Source of the DNA: Enterocloster bolteae
Lineage (GTDB): Bacteria; Bacillota_A; Clostridia; Lachnospirales; Lachnospiraceae
DNA length: 7,024 bases
Assembly: GCA_021769025.1 (NCBI GenBank)
Contig: JAETTS010000127.1
Location: forward strand, 1 to 7,024
Reading direction: 5' to 3'
Within the stretch, counting starts at the first letter, position 1, and every line of letters begins with the position of its first letter. The notes beneath the pieces were generated by a model. It was given only the letters and a program-made list of their open reading frames with translations, ran no database searches and had not been told where the DNA came from. Below are positions 1 to 6,400 of this stretch, piece by piece. A program made the translations under genes and the position numbers.

Positions 1-1076
1 AGCATACCGCTTCCATTGGCAATCACCTGTACATCGTCCGTGAATACGCCAATCAGGTAAGGCGCAAAGAAATACATGCCCACGGAACCAACCAGGATGA
101 CCAGGGAACTCATCACCCATGCGGCCCAGATTCCCTTCTTCACACGCCGGTACTGCTTTGCTCCGATATTCTGTCCCACAAACGTGGTAATGGCCATATT
201 AAAACTCTGCAGAGGCAGCTGGAGGAACCCGTCAATCCTGATGGCCGCAGAATAACCAGCCATGGCAGTTGCGCCAAACCGGTTGATGTAGGACTGCACG
301 ATTACATTGGAAAAAGATGTAATACTCTGCTGAAGGGCTGCGGGGAATCCGAAGGCGATGATTTTCTTAACCATCTTTTTATGAAAATGTATCTTGCGCA
401 GTTCCAGTTTATAATCCTCCTGGGTATGCATAAGCTTGTACATGACCATGGCCGAGCTCACGGCCTGGGCTATGATGGTGGCAATGGCCACACCTGCTAT
501 CCCCATATGGAACCCGCACACAAACAGGAAGTCCAGCGCAATATTCACAAGGCTGGCAACTGCCAGATAGATAAGGGGATGCCGGGAATCCCCCACTGCG
601 CGCAGGATACCCGACCCCATATTATAAAACAGGGAGAATGTCATCCCTGCAAAATAAATGGTCAGATACAGGGAGGAATGCGGCAGCACCTCCTCCGGCA
701 CCCCGATGGCCCTGAGAAGGGGCTTTGTAAAAAGCATCCCGGCCACGGTAAACACTACGCTGAGAAGTGCCGTAAGCGCAATGGAGCTATGGACCGCCTT
801 ACTCATATCTTCCTTCCGGCGTCCGCCGAAATACTGGGATATGACCACGCCCGCGCCCGCAGATAAGCCCATGAAAAAGCCTACCAGCATGTTAATCACC
901 GGCGTGGACGCCCCCACGGCCGCCAGGGCATTGGTATCCACAAAATTCCCCACCACATAGGAATCCACGGTATTATAAAGCTGCTGAAAGAAATTGCCAA
1001 TCAACAGCGGAATGGAAAACCATAGTATGGATCTGAATATGCTGCCCTTTATCATGTCTGTATTTACCTGCTGCAA
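1..1076 (-). CDS. MATE family efflux transporter (3' end outside the window)
   Basis: Integral membrane antiporter of the MATE (NorM/DinF-like) family, which exports drugs or metabolites in exchange for Na+ or H+. The substrate cannot be told from sequence. I read 358 codons without a stop. The first MatE half opens with PLLIGNFFQQLYNTVDSYVVG (about residues 23-43), followed by a hydrophobic helix around VINMLVGFFMGLSAGAGVVI (60-79) and GSGILRAVGDSRHPL (154-168). The second half starts near residue 236 with IIAFGFPAALQQSITSFSN, then FVGQNIGAKQYRRVKKG (299-315), the usual loop of the second half. Family members are about 450 residues, so roughly 90 C-terminal residues lie beyond position 1. 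The start is taken as TTG at 1076, because GAGGTG sits five bases upstream and MQQVNTDMIKGSI matches the usual N-terminus. The alternative ATG at 1055 lacks a good ribosome site. It lies 142 bp downstream of the dehydrogenase gene. Confidence 0.93.
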   Translation of the reverse strand, partial: MQQVNTDMIKGSIFRSILWFSIPLLIGNFFQQLYNTVDSYVVGNFVDTNALAAVGASTPVINMLVGFFMGLSAGAGVVISQYFGGRRKEDMSKAVHSSIALTALLSVVFTVAGMLFTKPLLRAIGVPEEVLPHSSLYLTIYFAGMTFSLFYNMGSGILRAVGDSRHPLIYLAVASLVNIALDFLFVCGFHMGIAGVAIATIIAQAVSSAMVMYKLMHTQEDYKLELRKIHFHKKMVKKIIAFGFPAALQQSITSFSNVIVQSYINRFGATAMAGYSAAIRIDGFLQLPLQSFNMAITTFVGQNIGAKQYRRVKKGIWAAWVMSSLVILVGSVGMYFFAPYLIGVFTDDVQVIANGSGM

Positions 1077-1081
1077 GATAA

Positions 1082-1087
1082 CACCTC
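1082..1087 (-). promoter_or_regulatory. Ribosome binding site deciding the TTG start of the MATE gene
   Basis: On the minus strand GAGGTG is followed by five bases (TTATC) and then TTG at 1076. No comparable purine-rich site is correctly spaced before the in-frame ATG at 1055. The non-ATG start is therefore preferred. Confidence 0.65.
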
Positions 1088-1179
1088 ATTTCCCGTTTAA
1101 AAATACTCTTAAAAAGAGAAAGCAGACCACCATGAATCCGCTCTCTCTATCATACAACATTTACCTGTTATTTTCTATC

Positions 1180-1209
1180 ACTATATTGGCTGTGTAAAAA
1201 TATTGTAAA
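1180..1209 (-). promoter_or_regulatory. Candidate sigma-A promoter for the MATE gene
   Basis: On the minus strand TTTACA (1204-1209) and TATAGT (1180-1185) are separated by 18 bases, each one mismatch from consensus. A second option in the same gap is TAGAAA (1172-1177), 17 bases, TATGAT (1149-1154), with a poorer -35 box. The 142-bp gap to the upstream gene and the absence of a terminator in it leave both read-through and independent transcription possible. The gap is AT-rich, so chance matches are expected. Confidence 0.35.
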
Positions 1210-1218
1210 TATGCCGCA

Positions 1219-2277
1219 TCACCCAACCTTCACCGCATATTTGATGACATGGTCCTTTTTATTACTGAATATATCATAGGCTTCCATGATATGTTCCAGC
1301 GTGGTGCGGTGTGTGATCAGACAGCTGGTATTAAGCCTGCCGGCGCGGATCAGTTCCATGATTTCCCCGCAGCAGGAAGCGTCCACTCCCCCTGTCTTAA
1401 AAACAAGGTTTTTCCCATACATATCCGGAAGAGGGATGACCTGGGCCTCCTCATACATAGCCACCACGCAGACCACCGCATTGGGCCTTGCAATCTTCCA
1501 GGCAGTCTTAAAGGTGTCTTTGCCGCCGGCTGCCTCCAGGACCGCATCCGCTCCCCGCCCCTCTGTAAGCCGGAGCACTTCCTGAACCACATCCTGCTTA
1601 AGCGGGTTAAGTATGACATCCGCCAGTCCCTGTTTCTTAGCAAGCTCAAGACGCTCATCTGAAACATCGATTGCAATCACCCGGGCCGGACCATACAATC
1701 CTGCGCACATAAGGGTACACAGCCCTGTGGGGCCCGCCCCAATCACGGCAACCGTATCAGCCGGTCTGATTTCAGCCAGGGAGGCTCCCCAGTACCCGGT
1801 GGACAGGATATCGCCGGTAAACAGGGCATCTTCATCCGTCACATTATCAGGAATAGGGGTAAGGCCGTTATCCGCAAACGGTACCCTTACGTATTCAGCC
1901 TGTCCTCCGTCAATACGGCATCCCAGGGCCCAGCCTCCGTGCTCATCCGTACAGTTATTCACATAACCCCTTTTGCAGAAAAAACATTCCCCGCAAAATG
2001 TTTCCACATTAACCGCAACCCGGTCTCCGGGCTTAAACCGTTTTACATCCTTCCCCACCTGGTCCACAATCCCCACAAATTCGTGTCCAAGGATAGTTCC
2101 CGGAACCGCCCTTGGGACTGCCCCGTGCTGGATGTGGATATCGCTGGAACAGATTGTGGTCAATGTCACCTTTATGACCGCATCCCTGGAATCCAGCAGT
2201 CCTGGTAACGGCCGCTCCTCAAGCGCAATGGTTCCTGTGTGTTTGTACACTACTGCTTTCATTGTTTTCTTTGACAT
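1219..2277 (-). CDS. Zinc-dependent medium-chain alcohol dehydrogenase, FDH-like ADH3 type
   Basis: Cytoplasmic medium-chain dehydrogenase/reductase of 352 residues, a normal family length. It should oxidise an alcohol or reduce a ketone or aldehyde; the substrate is unknown. The GroES-like domain carries the catalytic zinc ligands Cys43 (TTICSSDIHI) and His65-Glu66 (LGHEFVG), with Asp156 (FTGDILSTGYWG) as the likely fourth ligand, as in clostridial secondary alcohol dehydrogenases. The structural zinc site is Cys95, Cys98, Cys101 and Cys109 (CGECFFCKRGYVNNC). The Rossmann motif is GAGPTG at 180-185, and Asp204 at the end of the second strand (IAIDVS) points to NAD rather than NADP. The layout, including GGQAEYVRVPFADN and the C-terminal LITHRTTLEHIMEAYDIF, resembles the formaldehyde-dehydrogenase-like ADH3 group. 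The start is ATG 2277, placed by AAAGGAGA three bases upstream; the next ATG (2262) is too far from that site, and an extension to 2298 would include the ribosome site itself. The gene begins 33 bp after the nuclease pseudogene. Confidence 0.95.
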   Translation of the reverse strand: MSKKTMKAVVYKHTGTIALEERPLPGLLDSRDAVIKVTLTTICSSDIHIQHGAVPRAVPGTILGHEFVGIVDQVGKDVKRFKPGDRVAVNVETFCGECFFCKRGYVNNCTDEHGGWALGCRIDGGQAEYVRVPFADNGLTPIPDNVTDEDALFTGDILSTGYWGASLAEIRPADTVAVIGAGPTGLCTLMCAGLYGPARVIAIDVSDERLELAKKQGLADVILNPLKQDVVQEVLRLTEGRGADAVLEAAGGKDTFKTAWKIARPNAVVCVVAMYEEAQVIPLPDMYGKNLVFKTGGVDASCCGEIMELIRAGRLNTSCLITHRTTLEHIMEAYDIFSNKKDHVIKYAVKVG

Positions 2278-2280
2278 ATA

Positions 2281-2288
2281 TCTCCTTT
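2281..2288 (-). promoter_or_regulatory. Ribosome binding site fixing the dehydrogenase start
   Basis: AAAGGAGA on the minus strand lies three bases before ATG at 2277, giving an N-terminus MSKKTMKAVVYK. An open frame continues upstream to 2298 but would translate through this site, so the shorter 352-residue form is preferred. Confidence 0.75.
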
Positions 2289-2310
2289 GGCAGACCAAAC
2301 CGTCCTGCTT

Positions 2311-3016
2311 CTACCTTGATTTTATATTATATTCCTCAAAAAGCTGACTGCGGAACGCCTCATCCTTTACAGCCCTCTGCAGATCCCCAAGTCTGGACTC
2401 CTTTAACAGATTTTCCGTCAATGCCGCAAAGCCTTCGATTCCCTGGCTAAACCCCTTACTAAACCCTCTCTCCTCAATTGCTTCACTCAAATTACACATC
2501 TGCCTCAACTCCTCTTCCAGTTCCTGTTCCATCTTCATGCCATAGTCCTGCTCCAGAATCCCTCTCTTTTCATCCACCGACATGTCCGGTGACAGCAGTG
2601 TGCCTAAAAAGCCATTGAGGCTTCCCTTAGAATCACCCGCGTTCCTCCCATCCAGACATATGATGACTACCGACAGCTTATCATAGCTGGATTTCAGCTC
2701 CGGTTTCCTGCCCATGACATCCGTTTTCGTTATCCGGTATTCTGACATGGCATTGCCCACATAAGCAGGGGCGTTCATACAAATCATCCGGTCCGCAGAG
2801 CCGCTTCCCGGCCGCACCAGGCCACTCAATATGGATATCAGGCTCTATCCATGCTCCAATCTCCTCCGCGGAATACCCTCTGTACTCCTCTGCCGCTCCC
2901 TGTAATATCCTGGCCAGGACCTGCCTGCTGCCCAGAACCCTTTTAGCATGGGCATCATACTGTACATTGATTCCGGCTGCCTCAAGCTCCTCTGACATAA
3001 ATGTCTTTCTCTTCAT
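2311..3016 (-). pseudogene. Disrupted Rpn-family PD-(D/E)XK nuclease gene, catalytic core deleted and frameshifted
   Basis: Remnant of the Rpn/PD-(D/E)XK family, often annotated as 'PD-(D/E)XK nuclease family transposase'. The N-terminal part (ATG 3016, after a perfect AAGGAGGT four bases upstream) reads MKRKTFMSEELEAAGINVQY... to WIEPDIHIE at residue 64 (codon 2825-2827). The rest lies in another frame: GLVRPGSGSADRM, then ICMNAPAYVGNAMSEYRITK, SYDKLSVVIICLDG, LLSPDMSVDEKRGILEQDYG and the Lys/Glu-rich tail MCNLSEAIEERGFSKGFSQG, stopping at TAG 2311-2313. Two lesions are inferred. Adding two bases to turn GAGT near 2825 into GAGAGT restores IESGLVRPG. Second, as I recall intact relatives, an internal block of about 80-100 residues containing the catalytic Asp and the ExK strand is missing between DRM and ICM (about 2785). 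Without that core no nuclease activity is expected. Two truncated peptides could still be made. The promoter and ribosome site look intact, which suggests recent decay. Confidence 0.82.
2326..2331 (-). promoter_or_regulatory. Possible -10 box for the dehydrogenase inside the pseudogene end
   Basis: A perfect TATAAT on the minus strand occurs in the last codons of the pseudogene, about 50 bases before the dehydrogenase start. The matching -35 region is poor (TCCGCA at a 17-base spacing). It could be a weak promoter or simply the AT-rich codons of EEYNIKSR. Confidence 0.22.
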
Positions 3017-3106
3017 CCGTACCTCCTTATACAGGCAGGATTTCAGACGGATTAAAAAATAACTGTCATCCTGGATTCCTGCCGTTTGATAGAAATGTGA
3101 TTGTTC

Positions 3107-3119
3107 GGCAGAAACTGCC
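3107..3119 (-). repeat. Short hairpin in the leader
   Basis: Perfect inverted repeat GGCAG-AAA-CTGCC on the plus strand (5-bp arms). It can fold in the leader RNA of the pseudogene transcript. Function unknown; a hairpin this small could be chance. Confidence 0.4.
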
Positions 3120-3122
3120 AGA

Positions 3123-3138
3123 ATGTGCGAATGCACAT
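3123..3138. repeat. Inverted repeat ATGTGC-GAAT-GCACAT
   Basis: Perfect 6-bp arms around a 4-bp centre, about 46 bases downstream of the -10 box of the 3184-3212 promoter. This could be a repressor operator or an RNA hairpin. No regulator gene is in the window to pair it with. Confidence 0.4.
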
Positions 3139-3183
3139 ATTAATTAAATGATTTAAACTTTGTAAATATGTAAGAATATAATT

Positions 3184-3212
3184 ATAATACTTGATTGTTG
3201 GGGAATTGTCAA
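3184..3212 (-). promoter_or_regulatory. Consensus sigma-A promoter with overlapping inverted repeat
   Basis: On the minus strand a perfect TTGACA (3207-3212) is followed, after exactly 17 bases (3190-3206), by TATTAT (3184-3189), one mismatch from consensus. A TATAAT (3181-3186) overlaps it at a 20-base spacing. Transcription would start near 3177 and run into the nuclease pseudogene and then the dehydrogenase. The -35 box is inside an inverted repeat, TTGTCA (3206-3211) with TGACAA (3219-3224), and another TGTCA follows at 3226-3230. A repressor or activator site at the -35 is therefore possible. Confidence 0.75.
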
Positions 3213-3274
3213 TGTCCCTGACAAATGTCATAAAGATGAGGCGGGTTTTTCCATTGCACTCATCCTGTTAAGGC

Positions 3275-3326
3275 AAAAAGGAAGGCAGCGCCTTCCAGCC
3301 GTATTCCAGCTATCAGGCGCTGCCTT
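3275..3326 (-). terminator. Intrinsic terminator of the surface-protein gene
   Basis: Perfect 11-bp inverted repeat: AAGGCAGCGCC (3282-3292, plus strand) pairs with GGCGCTGCCTT (3316-3326), with a 23-nt loop. On the minus strand the stem is followed by CC and five T (3275-3279). It lies 75 bp downstream of the surface-protein stop codon and upstream of the promoter at 3184-3212, so it separates the two transcription units. The long loop can form a small inner AGC/GCT pair. Confidence 0.85.
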
Positions 3327-3359
3327 TTGGATTGATTCCTTTTAGATTGGTTCTTTTAG

Positions 3360-3404
3360 TTATGACCGATTCAGTTATGACTACTTCAGTTATGGCTGCT
3401 TCAG
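3360..3404. repeat. Three tandem 15-bp units overlapping the surface-protein stop codon
   Basis: Plus-strand units are TTATGACCGATTCAG (3360-3374), TTATGACTACTTCAG (3375-3389) and TTATGGCTGCTTCAG (3390-3404). Neighbouring units differ at two to three positions, all in the middle. The last unit contains the TCA that is the reverse of the surface-protein stop (3401-3403). Because the unit length is a multiple of three, in-frame TGA recurs at 3386-3388 and 3371-3373, and an in-frame TAA lies at 3356-3358. No spacers or array structure are present, so this is not a CRISPR. Confidence 0.8.
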
Positions 3405-6400
3405 GCATCCTCATCTTTCCGCTTTTTGCTCATAGCGGTCAGCATCAGCAATATACCGGACATCACCATGGTTAAGGTTGACTTAACTGAACCCTGGCCA
3501 GTCTTTGGCAGAGGTGCCAAAGGTATTTCATCATCATTAATCAGGGTAGTGTCAAACGGTGTCTCGGGCAGTGGCGCTAACGGCACATCCTGGGGCGCAA
3601 TGTTCACTGCTCCCGGACCGCTGTCATCGGACTGCGAAAAACGTCCCGGACCGCCGGAGTTGCTTCCGCCTCCACCGCCTCCATTGCCGCCGCTTCCGCC
3701 AGCGGTTCTGAAGTTTGCTATAAATGTGGTGTCATGAACAAATGCATCTGCCTGGATTGCATCTGTGTTATTGTACGTTTTACCTGCATTTCCGTCTATG
3801 CTCCAGTTGCTGAATGCATACCCGCTGTTGGCTGCTGCCGTGACGTTAGCCCTTGGATGGGCCGGTGTCACGCTGCCGACCTTGATAATCTCATTGGTTT
3901 CCGGGTCCCTGGTTATCTGCTGGATGGTGTGTACCTCACTTGTGGTCCCGCTTACAGTTCCATTATTGCCAGTTACAAAGGTGAAGGTTATCTGATATTT
4001 ATCAGGTATCCCATCTGGGTTCTGAGGAATCTCCACACCAATTTCATCTAATACATAATATACCTTTACAAGATTAACATTGCTGTCAGAACCTACTGTC
4101 TTAGGACCATTGGCGCTTTCGAAGATATAATTCCTGCCATTAAAATCTCTTGGTACGGTGGTAAATGGAATGTCTGTTCCAAATACAACATTATCTTTGG
4201 AATCAACTTCCCCTAACACTCCGTCATAGTAGTATTCAACCTTATAACTCAGGTCGCCTCTTATGGCAAAATGCGCTGTATAGGTATCTGCTTCAAATAC
4301 CTGGGTTTCAGGATTCTTTTTCGGAATAAAGTCTGCATCTACTCCTACCTTTGCACCAGCCGTATCTGTCCAATGGGTAAATACATATCCATCTTTTGCA
4401 ACTGCTTTGGATCCTTCCGGTTTTCCGGTTGCCGGGGCAAGGGTTTCACTTGATAAATCGACATTTCCACCCTTAGCTGCCACATAGTTGATGGTTATAT
4501 CTGCATCCTCTTCAAAATTAGCTTTAAACTCGGTGGCTTTATAAACGCCGCTGGCTTTTGCCACTGCATCTATTTCCTGTCTCTCTAAGGAGACATTGGT
4601 TCCCACTACTTTGTCAGCCACTGTCCAGTTTACAAAATGGTATCCTGGTGATGCCTTTGCTGCGGAACCTTTTGCAATGCCGGTGGCAGGAGCCACTGTC
4701 TCACTTGCAGGATTCACGCTGCCGCCAAGGCCTGCTACGTAAGTCAGGGTTACATCCTCATTTTCCTCTAATAAGATACAGATTCTTTGAGCCGCCCTGG
4801 TATCCTTTACGCGGAAACTCTTCCCTAAGTCATCCTCTTCCCCTGATGGCACATCAGTTCCTGTCTTAAAGACTACTTTACCAGTACTGTAGCCCCGCAG
4901 TGAGGCCGGAACCGCTTTTATAATATCCTGGCTGGATGTGCTGGTCTCTGAAATACTGATATAATCATAAGCATATACGAAATCCGGACCAATTCCATAT
5001 CCTTCAGAAGGCACCAGTTCATAACCTGTACCTATATTCTTCCAATATTCAACCTGGACAGTTCTAGGAAGTTTGTAAGTGATATGCAGGCGTGACTCTT
5101 TGCCTTCATGGAATACTTCATCATCTAACCCATCAAATGCAATAGCTTTACTGTCTTTTAATGTCGCATAAATCGCTTTGGACCATCCTGCATTTGTCTC
5201 ATACTGAAGATATACGGAACTGATTTTAGCTCCCATATGATTCGCTTCCGTCTCGGCCTTGCTGTATGCCAGAATTTCATTTATTCCTTCAAGGGTCAGG
5301 TTCTCCCCGCTCTGTGTTCCATTCTTTTTGTAAGTCAGAGGTGCATTATCCGGGCCATAATCTTCATAAATGTTAATATAATCCCCGTAACTGAGGTCTG
5401 GATTTGTATCAGGATAGTATGCCCAAACCTTAAAGGTCCCTACTTCCTTCCATACTGCAAACAGAATATCATCACCTGCTGTCAGTGTATAGTTTTCACC
5501 TGGCATGTATGTGGTGCCGGTTCCGTCTGCTTTTGTGTTCCAGCCCGCAAAGTAATATCCCTGTCTGGTGAACTGGTTTTCCTTTACCGCTACTTCACTT
5601 CCCACATTTCCAGTACTTGCAGACATTTCTCCGGTGCCTTTGTTGGCATCATAGGTAAGAGCGTCGCTATTCCCCTCCCATACCGCGTAGAAGGTCATTC
5701 CGTCTGTCCAGCCGCCTGCCGGCTTGCTGGGTGTGAATTTGAGATTGGTAGAAATGGGGGTTCCAAGTCCCATATCATTGTTAAACCAGCCCTTGAATTC
5801 ATATCCCAGAGGCGTTGTGCCTGTTGAGCCTGCCGGCCCTTCTGTATATGCCATAAACTGATCTGTGCTTGGGGATACGCTGCCTCCGCCTACGGCCTCA
5901 TAATAAATCGTTATAAATGGATTCGGAATATATTTGGCATAGAAATTAACCATCTTGTCAACCTGGTACGGGAATCCCACCGCCTGGCTGCGCTCCGCAT
6001 CTGCGTACCATCCGCTGAACCGATATTCCACTCCGTCCACTGTCTTTACATCATCATATACTTTTTTCGGAGATGTTTTGTCTCCGATACTTACATCATG
6101 ACTCTCAACAGGCTGATATCCTTGTTCGCCTGCATCCCATAACCAATAGGTTGCCGTAGCCTTTTCCCTGGTAGTGACGCTGGCTGTCATATCCACATGG
6201 TAAACTGCCTTTCCTTGATCATGTGGATTATTATCTGCATCCACCCATCCCCTTGGATAGGTTATCGTATATGGTGAATATGATATTTCCACATCAATAT
6301 CATTAACATTGACCCCATAAAGATCTGCTATGATTTTCTTGATGTTGGTATCAGACGGATAATTAATGACTCTGCCGGCCGGATTATCAAGGCTGTAATG

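Larger units (their letters stand above)
3017..3177 (-). other. Long 5' leader of the nuclease-pseudogene transcript
   Basis: Inferred untranslated leader of about 160 nt, between the expected transcription start (near 3177) and ATG 3016. It ends in the strong site AAGGAGGT (3021-3028). It holds a GGCAG/CTGCC hairpin with a 3-nt loop (3107-3119), an ATGTGC/GCACAT inverted repeat with a 4-nt loop (3123-3138), and a looser pair GGCAGGA/TCCTGCC (3034-3040 with 3077-3083). An open frame extends upstream in phase to GTG 3136, but it lacks a ribosome site and does not look like the family N-terminus. I recognise no riboswitch class, and no T-tract follows the hairpins. Confidence 0.45.

Noticed and set aside
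381..866. Plus-strand 161-residue open frame rich in His and Gly
   Set aside because: It lies entirely opposite the MATE gene, whose translation is a convincing transporter, and its own translation has no recognisable domain or ribosome site.
1350..1676. Minus-strand 108-residue frame within the dehydrogenase
   Set aside because: It overlaps the catalogued enzyme in another frame and has no start site or domain; treated as a shadow.
2311..3016. Transposon or insertion sequence because the family is often labelled 'transposase'
   Set aside because: No terminal inverted repeats or target duplication are visible at the gene borders, and the domain is an Rpn/PD-(D/E)XK nuclease without a known insertion-sequence structure.
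2681..3136. Longer N-terminus for the nuclease remnant, starting at GTG 3136
   Set aside because: The extra 40 residues do not resemble the family, and the strong AAGGAGGT at 3021-3028 places the start at ATG 3016.
3017..3230. Riboswitch in the leader
   Set aside because: I compared it by eye with common classes and found no conserved core sequence or downstream terminator; only small isolated hairpins are present.
3235..3264. Second terminator formed by GATGAG/CTCATC
   Set aside because: The 6-bp stem has a long loop and no adequate T-tract in the minus direction; the perfect 11-bp stem at 3282-3326 already explains termination.
3360..3404. CRISPR-like repeats
   Set aside because: Units are 15 bp, directly abutting and without spacers, so it is a simple tandem repeat.
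3426..3737. Plus-strand proline-rich open frame
   Set aside because: The proline run is the reverse complement of the Gly/Ser linker codons of the surface protein.
5237..5827. Plus-strand 196-residue open frame rich in Cys
   Set aside because: Antisense to the Flg_new repeats of the surface protein; its composition is the shadow of that coding strand.
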